The notes beneath the pieces are model-generated. The model did not search any database. It saw only the letters and a program-made list of their open reading frames with translations, and was not told the origin of the DNA. The translations under genes were made by a program, and so were the position numbers. Shown here piece after piece: positions 8,222 through 17,700 of a stretch of 51,865 bases of DNA. The stretch spans positions 1 to 51,865 of the forward strand of contig JACVCS010000018.1 in the NCBI GenBank assembly GCA_016741915.1, written 5' to 3'. Positions within the stretch are counted from its first letter, which is position 1. Each line of letters starts with the position of its first letter. The stretch is from Phycisphaerales bacterium. GTDB taxonomy: Bacteria; Planctomycetota; Phycisphaerae; Phycisphaerales; UBA1924.

Positions 8222-9058
8222 TTAGAAAGTGTGCCCGAACGATTGACTATCTGTGCGCGAGAAGCAACACACGTCCGACCCGTCCAGCCCGTCCGCCGGT
8301 ACGCTCACGTCCTCACGCCAGGCCAGCAGCGTGCACCAGGGGTCCCATTTGTACTCCTTGATCGTCGTGGTCGCGGTGGATTCCTTCGCCGTCACCACCC
8401 GCCCCAGCATGTCGTAGGTGTACGTGGAGTGCCGCCCGTTAGAGGTCAGCATGTTCGCGTCGGAGTACGTTGGGGTGTGTCCGTCCGGTATATGTCGCCG
8501 TTCGGAACAATCTCTTTTCTCACGCTCGGTCCTTCGAAGTACCCATCGGCCGCGAAGAAGGCGTTGTAATCGCCGTCGTTCGCGCCGCTGTTGCCCACAT
8601 TCGCCAGCGTCCGCTGCCCGTGATCCAGCGGCACGCCGGTATCGTCGGCGATGTCCGCCGCCAGCCGCCGGAAAACCTGCGGCACACCAAACGCCGTGTA
8701 CCGCACCGTCTCGAGGATCCGACCCTCAACCCGATGGCGGTTCTCGCCTTCTCCCACAAACTCTTCACTTGCCAAAGAGACCACGTCGCCGCGGAGGTTC
8801 TGGACGTAGTAGACCGTCTCCCGGTCCACACGAGTATAACTGTTCTGCGGCGTCAGTTCATTCGCCGAGCCCATCCCGGGGGCAAAGACCTCGACCTGAC
8901 GCTCCTCCTGCGTACCCGTTGGCTCGCCGGTCTCCGGATCGATCACCGCCACCATGCGCGGGCCGTAGTACCGGAACCGCTGCCGAAGCACCGGCTGGTC
9001 CTGGCCCTTGATGTCGGTCGCGCCGTCAAGATCGTACTCACCAAGTACGTAAGCGGCT
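8222..9058 (-). pseudogene. RHS cassette debris (third, broken copy)
   Basis: Two out-of-frame fragments of RHS sequence. The upstream part (about 9058-8540) encodes LDGATDIKGQDQPVLRQRF, TGTQEERQVEVFAPGMGS and one dockerin-like motif (NSGANDGDYNAFF), a diverged copy of the same segment in the two larger RHS units. It then runs into a foreign tail (YFEGPSVRKEIVPNG) and stops at 8446. The downstream part, in another frame, has a typical YD repeat (YSDANMLTSNGRHSTYTYDMLGRVV, broken here as two pieces) and ends at 8222. There is no start codon with a ribosome site and no toxin tip. It is best read as the remains of older recombination in the toxin cassette array. Confidence -1.
8536..9033 (-). 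repeat. Diverged partial copy of the RHS core repeat
   Basis: This stretch aligns with the dockerin-like and YYVQNLRGDVVSLASEEF part of the 800-bp repeat present at 10483-11283 and 12691-13491. It carries visible substitutions (for example Gln to Arg in TRVDxETVYY and Val to Ala in the NSGxNDGDYN motif), so it is older than the other pair. Confidence -1.
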
Positions 9059-9097
9059 CAAAGAAAAGTACTGTATATCTTCCCTGCCGATTAATTA

Positions 9098-9562
9098 CTA
9101 TACATCTTCAAGTTCCGCCTCATCGTAATATGAGCCATCACATATTATGTAATACGAACCAGACCATTTATCGATATTTCGCCGATCTAATCGAGCCAAT
9201 TTAAGGTATATATGCAATAGACTCTCTGCCATATATTCATAAATATCGTCGTCGTCTTCGTCCCTTGAAATCTCAATGTTTATTAAGCTCCGGCCGCCAA
9301 CTTGAAAAGTCCAGGAAATGTTCATTAAGCAGTCCGCATTACACCATGCGGTCACATTTCCGCGCTCCATATTCTTGTATTTTCCAATCAATGCACTAAT
9401 GTTTGTATCAACGAAATCGCCTATGGAACCGTCGAATGATCGAACTGTTTTGGTATGCGGATTGATAAGCGTGATCGACTTTTCGGTTAAGCAACTAATA
9501 GTTTCCTGAAGTGCAAGCTTTTCCTTATCAAACATTCGAATCACTATTGCGCGCCCTGACAT
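9098..9562 (-). CDS. Candidate immunity protein of the orphan RHS cassette (154 aa)
   Basis: Unrecognised family. The gene overlaps the 3' end of the orphan RHS toxin cassette by 19 bases, which is the usual place for the cognate immunity gene of a polymorphic toxin. It is clearly AT-richer than the RHS core, as is typical of exchanged tips and immunity genes. The product is acidic, without a signal peptide, with strands around MSGRAIVIRMF and KSITLINPHTKTVRSF, a GSIGDFVDTNISALIGKYKNM-like region, an acidic run (SRDEDDDDIYEY) and a long helix AESLLHIYLKLARLDRR. A second in-frame ATG at 9535 could be the start. Immunity function is inferred from position only. The partner would be the nuclease-like tip at 9544-10482. 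Confidence -1.
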   Translation of the reverse strand: MSGRAIVIRMFDKEKLALQETISCLTEKSITLINPHTKTVRSFDGSIGDFVDTNISALIGKYKNMERGNVTAWCNADCLMNISWTFQVGGRSLINIEISRDEDDDDIYEYMAESLLHIYLKLARLDRRNIDKWSGSYYIICDGSYYDEAELEDV

Positions 9563-11361
9563 GGTCCACTGCCTCCACTTTGGGGCTCAGGGAATGTCTT
9601 TACATTATCTGATCCCAATTCCTTGATGGCTAAATCAATCGCTGACTTCAGTGTTCCCTCGGTAAGGTAAGCCATTACACGAACGCCCAAAAGACGTGCA
9701 TGCTCCTTCGTGACCCTAAGCTGTTGATTCCAACTATCTAATGTTTTAGTACTGTGCGCCTTTGAGGGACCGCCGACCTGAATCAGCTCTCCATTGGGTC
9801 CTATGACATCAACATCGGTACTTCCTACGTCATTCTTAATTCTCTGTCCACTACGCCTTCCGCCCACGATATCCGCAACCGCTTGTTCACGTAACGCACC
9901 AACTTCGTTCGCAGCATTCGGACGCGATGCAGCTTTCGTCGGCTCATTGGTCGCCTGATTTCCTCGAGAAGATGCTTGTGGCTCATCCGGGCATGCTCTC
10001 GAACCGTTGCCTCGCGCATTTCCCTCACCGCATGTGTTCGCTGCGGATTTACTCGATGGTGCAGTATCAGACTCCGCCGCAATTCTCAGCAACGTGTCAA
10101 GCATGCCTTTGGGGAGGCCTGCGCGAAAATCTCGCGGTCTTGCTCGTATAGTTGACACGCCCAGGAATCCACCCACAATACTGCCAATCATATTGCCGAC
10201 AATCTCAGCTTGATCTTCTTGTGTGACTTTGCCTGCAGCAATCTGATCTGCAACCTCAATCGTTGATACGACTGAGTAAACCGCTACCGCACCGCCGACA
10301 ATCCATCCAAGAGGGTTCCATACATTCGCAGCTGCAACAATTCCAAGAGTAACGACAACTCCTGTAGCAACCCCCTTTGCAGCACCGCGCGCAACGGATG
10401 ACGGATTCGACCTAAAGAAGTCACCCACCGCTGCCCAGCCATCGCTGTCAAACGGATTGATTTCTACCCCGAACACACTGAACAACCCCATCGGATCCGT
10501 ATACAACCAAGGCTGGTTCTCGCAATACTGGTACAGGTTCCGCCCACCGGCGTACCCGATCGGGTCCGGCGTCAGCCATCTTCCCTCCCGCGGCGTGTAC
10601 CAGCGGTTCCGCACTAGGTACATCTGCAGGTGCGGGTCCCACCAGTAGCCGCAGTAGCCGATGCGGTTGTTGTTCTCCGGGAAGCTCAGCTCGCCGTACT
10701 CGTACAGCGTTGAGCCCGCCGAGTTCGGGTCGGCGCTGTTGTAGAGCTGCTCCGTGCTCACTCGGCGACTGTCGCCGAAGTAGTTGAAGAAGCAGTTGTA
10801 ATCTCCTTCATTCACGCCGCTGTTGCTCGATCCGCCGACGGGCATCCCGTTCGACAGCGGCTCACCCGCGTCGTCGGCGATGTCGCACGAAGCACCAATC
10901 GCCGCCGCGCCTTGATTGCTTTGGTAGAAGAACCCGTCGGCCGCGAAGAAGGCGTTGTAATCGCCGTCGTTCACGCCGCTGTTGCCCACATTCGCCAGCG
11001 TCCGCTGCCCGTGATCCAGCGGCGTCCCCTGGTCGTCGGCGATGTCCGCCGCCAGCCGGCGGAAGACCTGCGGCACACCAAACGCCGTGTACCGCACCGT
11101 CTCGAGGATCCGACCCTGAACCCGCTGGCGGTTCTCGCCTTCTCCCACAAACTCTTCACTTGCCAAAGAGACCACGTCGCCGCGGAGGTTCTGCACGTAG
11201 TAGACCGTCTCCTGGTCCACCCGAGTATAACTGTTCTGCGGCGTCAGTTCGTTCGCCGAGCCCATCCCGGGGGCGTAGACCTCGACCTGACGCTCCTCCT
11301 GCGTTCCCGTCAACAGGCCGGACCCGAATCGACCAGATGATCCGACAAAACAAATACACAT
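9544..11361 (-). CDS. Orphan RHS C-terminal cassette with nuclease-like toxin tip
   Basis: A displaced RHS 3' cassette. Residues ~17-293 duplicate the RHS core of the upstream 2904-residue protein, including two dockerin-like motifs (NSGVNxGDYNxFF) and the core end DPIGYAGGRNLYQY...DPMGL. From there the tip differs: a hydrophobic Gly/Ala/Val region (about 320-400), a Ser/Asn-rich linker, then a domain starting NEVGALREQAVADIVGG with TDVDVIGPNGELIQVGGPSK and a final LAIKELGSDNVKTF. The D-x(n)-E/Q-x-GGPxK pattern recalls restriction-endonuclease-fold toxin tips; this is a memory-based assignment. The 5' end has no ribosome site and the first ~16 codons (MCICFVGSSGRFG) are not RHS-like, so the cassette is probably silent until recombined into the main gene. 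Confidence -1.
   Translation of the reverse strand: MCICFVGSSGRFGSGLLTGTQEERQVEVYAPGMGSANELTPQNSYTRVDQETVYYVQNLRGDVVSLASEEFVGEGENRQRVQGRILETVRYTAFGVPQVFRRLAADIADDQGTPLDHGQRTLANVGNSGVNDGDYNAFFAADGFFYQSNQGAAAIGASCDIADDAGEPLSNGMPVGGSSNSGVNEGDYNCFFNYFGDSRRVSTEQLYNSADPNSAGSTLYEYGELSFPENNNRIGYCGYWWDPHLQMYLVRNRWYTPREGRWLTPDPIGYAGGRNLYQYCENQPWLYTDPMGLFSVFGVEINPFDSDGWAAVGDFFRSNPSSVARGAAKGVATGVVVTLGIVAAANVWNPLGWIVGGAVAVYSVVSTIEVADQIAAGKVTQEDQAEIVGNMIGSIVGGFLGVSTIRARPRDFRAGLPKGMLDTLLRIAAESDTAPSSKSAANTCGEGNARGNGSRACPDEPQASSRGNQATNEPTKAASRPNAANEVGALREQAVADIVGGRRSGQRIKNDVGSTDVDVIGPNGELIQVGGPSKAHSTKTLDSWNQQLRVTKEHARLLGVRVMAYLTEGTLKSAIDLAIKELGSDNVKTFPEPQSGGSGPCQGAQ
10483..11283 (-). repeat. Near-identical RHS core repeat, copy in orphan cassette
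   Basis: This ~800-bp block matches 12691-13491 at a constant offset of 2208 bases with no indel. Only one substitution was noticed by eye (near the outer end, in the CCCATxCCGGG stretch). It ends exactly where the toxin tips diverge, after DPMGL. Confidence -1.
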
Positions 11362-11387
11362 CGACAGATCGCGTTTGCGATATATAT

Positions 11388-11771
11388 TTATTGCACAGGA
11401 TCAAAAGATATATTATTAAGGGACATATTGCGCAAAAGTTCGTACATATGTGTGATGCACTTCCTAATTTTGTACTTATGATTTAAGTTGAGACGAGTCA
11501 GCCATGGAGTCGCATCTTGCACAAGCATGATCCATTTATCTACCAACTGAAGAAATAAATCTAATTGTACGTCATGGAGCTCAATTCGCAGTCTCCACCC
11601 ATAATATTCTTGCGTTTCGAGTCCAATTGGAGTCGCGCCGTAGCGATACATTGCACTCGCAATATGCTCGAGCAGCCGTCGACCCGCAGGACATATAATT
11701 TGCCCTCCAATCTCAAGTTGGTCATTGTACTCCTCTTGACAAAATTCAATGCGAGCTATGGTTCTACTCAT
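11388..11771 (-). CDS. Candidate immunity protein of the main RHS toxin (127 aa)
   Basis: Unrecognised family. It overlaps the 3' end of the 2904-residue RHS gene by 8 bases, so the two are coupled in the usual toxin-immunity order. The sequence is AT-richer than the RHS core. The product lacks a signal peptide. It begins MSRTIARIEFCQEEYND, has a predicted amphipathic helix CPAGRRLLEHIASAMYRYGA, strands around WRLRIELHDVQLDLFLQLVDKW, and a basic C-terminal region (LNHKYKIRKCITHMYELL). Its immunity role is inferred from position and from the parallel arrangement at the second cassette, where a different protein occupies the same slot. Confidence -1.
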   Translation of the reverse strand: MSRTIARIEFCQEEYNDQLEIGGQIICPAGRRLLEHIASAMYRYGATPIGLETQEYYGWRLRIELHDVQLDLFLQLVDKWIMLVQDATPWLTRLNLNHKYKIRKCITHMYELLRNMSLNNISFDPVQ

Positions 11772-14700
11772 TGTTTATCTGCCTATTACGCCCGACAGCC
11801 AACCCTATTCCGCCACCGGCAGTTGCGCTGCCCGCTGCTCCATTTCTGAGCCAGTTGGGTGCTGCATACCAAAGTTGCTGGGCAGCATTCGGCTTAGTCA
11901 ATCCCATCATGGAACCGCTCCAACTCCCACCACCCACGCTACCAGGGAGACGAGCTCCATGAAAACTCGGATCGGCAAGATAGTGTCTTCGGTAGAACTC
12001 TCCTCGAGACATGCCGCGTCCAGATACAATATTCAATGGACTTTCTGTGATCCATCGCGGTAGCCCGAGGCGACGTGGTAGAAAATGATGTCCCATTCCC
12101 TTATACGGCTGAGCGAGGTACTTTGCTTGTGACTCTGTGAAACCGCGTTTCATATATTCCGCAATTTCCTTTGCTGAGCCGCTTCTGAATGCTCCTCCAA
12201 CACCTTTAAGTACCTTGCCGATTCCCCACCCAAACAAGCCTGATAGTGCACCTTCTTTGGCAGCTTCATATGCATCGCCTCCGCCATAAGTGAGTTCTGC
12301 GAGTACATTTCCGCCAATTCCAAAAGCCAATTGGCCGAGTAGCGTTGCAGGCGCAAATAGGACGGTGGGGAGAGCCACAGAAACACTTCGTATAGTATCT
12401 CCAACTGCATTCCATTCGTTTTCCCGCAGGTTCCTGAGTTGCGTGACCGCGGCATCCGTGTTCTTGCGGAGATGCTCACACCGGCAGCGCACGTCCGAAT
12501 CGCAGATCTTCCCTGACGCCGCGTCGGCCTTCGCCTGCTCCATGCACTTGGCGTACGCCTTGCGCATGTTCGCTTCCCAGTTTGCGTCTTCTTCCTGCGC
12601 CTTGCCGGTGAGCAAGTCCCAGCCCTCGTCAACACCATCTCCGAATGAGTCAAGCCCAACCCCACGCAGCACGTTACCAAACCACGTCGCCAACCCCATC
12701 GGATCCGTATACAACCAAGGCTGGTTCTCGCAATACTGGTACAGGTTCCGCCCACCGGCGTACCCGATCGGGTCCGGCGTCAGCCATCTTCCCTCCCGCG
12801 GCGTGTACCAGCGGTTCCGCACTAGGTACATCTGCAGGTGCGGGTCCCACCAGTAGCCGCAGTAGCCGATGCGGTTGTTGTTCTCCGGGAAGCTCAGCTC
12901 GCCGTACTCGTACAGCGTTGAGCCCGCCGAGTTCGGGTCGGCGCTGTTGTAGAGCTGCTCCGTGCTCACTCGGCGACTGTCGCCGAAGTAGTTGAAGAAG
13001 CAGTTGTAATCTCCTTCATTCACGCCGCTGTTGCTCGATCCGCCGACGGGCATCCCGTTCGACAGCGGCTCACCCGCGTCGTCGGCGATGTCGCACGAAG
13101 CACCAATCGCCGCCGCGCCTTGATTGCTTTGGTAGAAGAACCCGTCGGCCGCGAAGAAGGCGTTGTAATCGCCGTCGTTCACGCCGCTGTTGCCCACATT
13201 CGCCAGCGTCCGCTGCCCGTGATCCAGCGGCGTCCCCTGGTCGTCGGCGATGTCCGCCGCCAGCCGGCGGAAGACCTGCGGCACACCAAACGCCGTGTAC
13301 CGCACCGTCTCGAGGATCCGACCCTGAACCCGCTGGCGGTTCTCGCCTTCTCCCACAAACTCTTCACTTGCCAAAGAGACCACGTCGCCGCGGAGGTTCT
13401 GCACGTAGTAGACCGTCTCCTGGTCCACCCGAGTATAACTGTTCTGCGGCGTCAGTTCGTTCGCCGAGCCCATACCCGGGGCGTAGACCTCTTCAATGAC
13501 CGGCTCGCCGGGGATCTCTTCCCCGGTCACAGGGTCCTTCGGCTGCCGCGGGCCGTAGTACCGGAACCGCTGCCGAAGCACCGGCTGGTCCTGGCCCTTG
13601 ATGTCCGTCGCGCCGTCGAGCCCCCGCGCGTGGTAGACGTACCGCTCGTAGAGCAAGGCCGTGGGACGAACGTCGGACTTGCTCATGTCCGGCGTGTTCG
13701 GATCGACCGCATACCGCCCCGCCGGCGCCTGCCGATACGTCGCGATCACCCGCCACTGCGAGTCGTAGATGAAGAACTCCACCAGCTCGTCGCGGAAGTC
13801 GCCGTTGAAGCCATTCAGGTCGTAGACCGCCGAGGTCCGCCGACCCAAAAGGTCGTAGGTGAACTTCGCGAAGGGCTTGAAGCGAGCGGGGTTCTCAAAC
13901 TGCAAGTTCCCGGGTGTTCCCCAGTATGGCTGATTCATGTCGCGATCGACCTGTTCCAGTCGGCCCATCGCGTCGTAGCGATAACGGAACCGCTCGCCAT
14001 CGAGGAGCATGAGGCCCCAGGCGTTGTACAGCGGTGTGTGGTTCGAAACTGCTTGGTTCGGTACATCGCCACGCTTGGTGTGCTTCTCCATCAGCCGGTT
14101 GTCGCCGCCGCTGTTCTCGGAGGTCCAGTTCGACAACGGGGAACCCGTCGGCGGCTTCTCGCCGCTGAAGTGAGCGGCCCCAAGTGAGCCCCAGTTAGGA
14201 CCACCCGAGATCGTCGTCGGTCCGCCGATGGTCAGGACGTTCTGCGCACCCAACTCGGCGCCATTGGACATCTGGTTGTACGAGCGCTTGCGCTCGTACC
14301 GCCGGAGGTTGCCTCGATCTGAGAAATCGAAGCGTTCGGATTCACGAACCGGAGCGACCAAAGTCGGCGGAGGTGGCGGGTCCATCTCCGCCATGCTCGA
14401 TGCCAGCATCGCCCATTCATCCTCCCATCCCTCACCACTGGTGTTTCCACCGGCCACAGCGCCGGTACTGCACAGCCAGTACACAGGCTTTTCGAAGCGT
14501 TCGTCCTTGCAGGGCGTGCCCAGCCGCATAGTTTCCTGCGGGAAGCTCGTCGTGCTGATCGCCCGGGGCGCGCCGGTGAAGCGATTCCGGTCCCACTCTT
14601 CAAAGTGGACAGCGTGCATGGCCCCGCCGCCGGGGGTGTTGGCTCCGCCGGAGTTCTTGTCGTAGAAGCTCTTCGACTCCGAGTTGTACAGCCAGGACAT

Positions 14701-17700
14701 CTCCTGCTGTTCGTAGTAGCGATTGAGAATCATCCGCTTCGACGGATTGAACGGCTCAAAGTCCGGCCATTCCGCCGGTCGCGTCGGGCCACGCAGATCG
14801 GGCAATGGCGGCGCGAAGTACGGATCAAGCCCCGGATTCACCATCTTCGGCCCGGGCAAATCACCCCAAGGCAACGTGTCGATCCCGAGATACCCGCCGT
14901 AGCGGGTGGCAATCCCACTCCCCGTCGGCACATAATCACCAGGCGGTGCAAATACACCCGAAGATGGTGGCGACACCGACATCGAGTCCATCGGCCACAT
15001 CGCCAACATCCCCGTGCGCCCAAGCTTCGAGTCCAAGCTCCCCGTCGGCGACGGGATCGGCAGCCCTCCCGCCAGCTTGTCCTGCATCAACGGATCATCA
15101 AAGCACACACGGATCGGCACCGGATACATGAACAAAGGTGCCGGCTTCGGGTTCAACGGCACACCACCCAGCCCTGTTCCCGTCGGGTGTGGCAAATCGA
15201 ACCCACCCGGCAGCTCCCACCTCTCTTGCCGAATTGACCAAGGCAAGAGCTTTCCATCAATCCCGCTACCGCCGCCACCGCCGCGCGCTGGCCAAGCCAT
15301 CTGAAGCGTTCGTTCCGCAGGGAAGTTCGTGGGGAAGTGCGGCTCACCGTTACCAGGCAACGTCGGCACCCCGCTCGAAGGATTGAACAGCGTCCCGCCA
15401 GCACCGGCGAACCCGTGCGGACCACGGAACTCGAGGCCCCCGCCCGCAAAACCGCTTCCGAACGGAGAACCCGAAGGCGGCCTAATCCGCACGCGTTCGC
15501 CCGGTCCAAAATCGTACTCAATCTCTCTCGGAGCCGGTGTCGAACCTGGCCCATTGAACTCGGTCGGAGGCGAGATCTTCAGCGCCCGTCGCTCGAAAGC
15601 TTCAATATCTTTGTGATCGATTTCGCGGCGAATCCCGCGCTGGTCACGCTCTTCAACCGAGCGACCCTGGTTGTCCAAGTACCGCCCCTTCACCGGCGGC
15701 TCGGTGCCGCCCGCCGGTATGGCCGCAATTCGTTCGCTGTAGTTGCTCGGCTCGTAGTCAAAGTACGACCGATGGCCAGTCAACGGTCGACCTTCAAGGT
15801 CGAACCCTGGCGGCACATTTGCGTACTTCCGTGCCAGGTTGATGTCGTTCGGATCAGGCGTCCGAGGCCCGCGCAGAATCTGATCCATGTACGCCCATTT
15901 CTTCACTTCCTCCGGCGTAAGCATGATCTCGCCGATGAGCTTTTCCTGGGTCTGAGTGACCCGACCGGCATCCTTTTTAACGCGCGTGACCTTTGCGGGT
16001 CCCTTTCTCAGCTCGCCTGAACAGGGATCAATTTCAGTAATGCCCAGGTACGACCCATCGTACTCGTTCCCATCGATATCCGGTTCGGTGATTTGTGCTT
16101 CAAGGCCGGGACCAATTTTGCCAACAACCCGACCAAAGTCGTCCCACCATGTACGCTGTTCTCGCTCCGGACCATCATTCGCCCCGCGCCTGCTTGGTAT
16201 AAATGGATCAGCCTCGAAACGCTTGAGGGCGAGCGTAGATGCCGCTTGGGGCAATGATAGTGAGCTTTGAGAAGATACGGAAACCAGTACCTCGGGCATC
16301 AAGGCCTGCACCGAGCGCACCGGGCGATCGAGATGGTCAAAGTCGTACCAAACCGCTTTTGGCAGGCCAATCAATCCGCTTCCCTGACCAAGTGTCGGCC
16401 AACTGAGCTCGTGTTGGATTCCCTCGCCCGCCGTTGCTGGCGCAATCATCAGCAACTGCTGAGGATTTTCAATCGGGTGCATGTTGATGCCGCCTGACTG
16501 GGCGCAGTCGCCACCCCGGATGCTTTGATCAGGCCACGCTTCGACGTTCATGACTGCTCGAACCGCGCCCGACTTCGGCTCGCGGATGTACGCGGCCTGA
16601 GAAACAATCGCAGCACCCTGCGGTACGCCGGATGATGTTGCGTGCAGGTAACTGACACGACCATTGGCCGCGGGCATTTCTGCAACCCTGTACACAATCT
16701 GAGGCCGACACGCGCGGTCGTACTCCGTCTTCTCGATCGTCGGCCCGGCGACAAGCGTGGTTCTTCCCACCGGGTCCATCCAACGCTGATTCACAAGTTC
16801 GACGTTGGACTGTTCCTCTACCTCGTTGCCGTTCATCACCAAATTCGGCTGACGAACCTTGAATACTCGGCCCATCTCATCGAACGCGATCCGTTGCAGC
16901 GAGCCGAGCTGTCCGCTGAGGCTGCCAATCATCGATGTTGCAGAACCCGCCGTCAGATCAAAATCGCGGGCAAACTGCTGAGTCGTCCCACCGAGCAGTG
17001 TCTCTCGCGTTATCAACGGCAGGCCCGTTGACTGGTTGATCCCGATTGAGAATGACCCCACCGCGCGCGGTCGTCCTTGATAATCCAAACCCGTCACCAC
17101 ATGCTCGGCACCGAGCTTCGGACCAACGACAGCAAAGGGGGTACCCCGGTAATCGGATTTGATGCTGGTGACGAGGGAGTTTGGTGCTTCATCCAGCTTC
17201 GCCTGGGTCAGCGTGACGACTTCACTTGGAGATGACGTGCCCATCGGGCCGTAGCCTGGGATGTCGTAGTACATCCTGGACTTCTGAAACATGCGTTCGC
17301 CCGCGGCCGAAGCAACGCCGGGAATCGCCTCCGGAATGTACATGCCCTCAGATGTACTGATCGGACGCCCAAGCGTGTCGCGCCGAACCTCGGTGATCGT
17401 GCTGGTCGGGTCCTCGATCCGCTGGAGTCGGCCGGCGGAGTCGTACTTCAGGAAAGAAGCGTCATAGGCAACATGCCGGAAGTTGCCGCCTGTGAGCGCC
17501 AGTGGCTGGTTGAAGTAGGTTCTCGACTCATTCAGCCGTGTTCCAGTCGCGTCGTATAGATTCGTGTTTGCGCCGCGGGTCTGCAGTTGAACGCCGGGGC
17601 CAACCGAACCCAAGTCCGCTCCCGTGAAGAGCTTCAGAACTCGGAGTTGAACCGAGTCGCCATTCTGGTTCAGACTCACCCACCGCGACGGATCGGTCGT

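Noticed and set aside
11641-11655. Third GCGATACA half-site resembling the 13-6-13 palindrome arm
   Set aside because: There is no inverted partner at the right distance and it lies in coding sequence.
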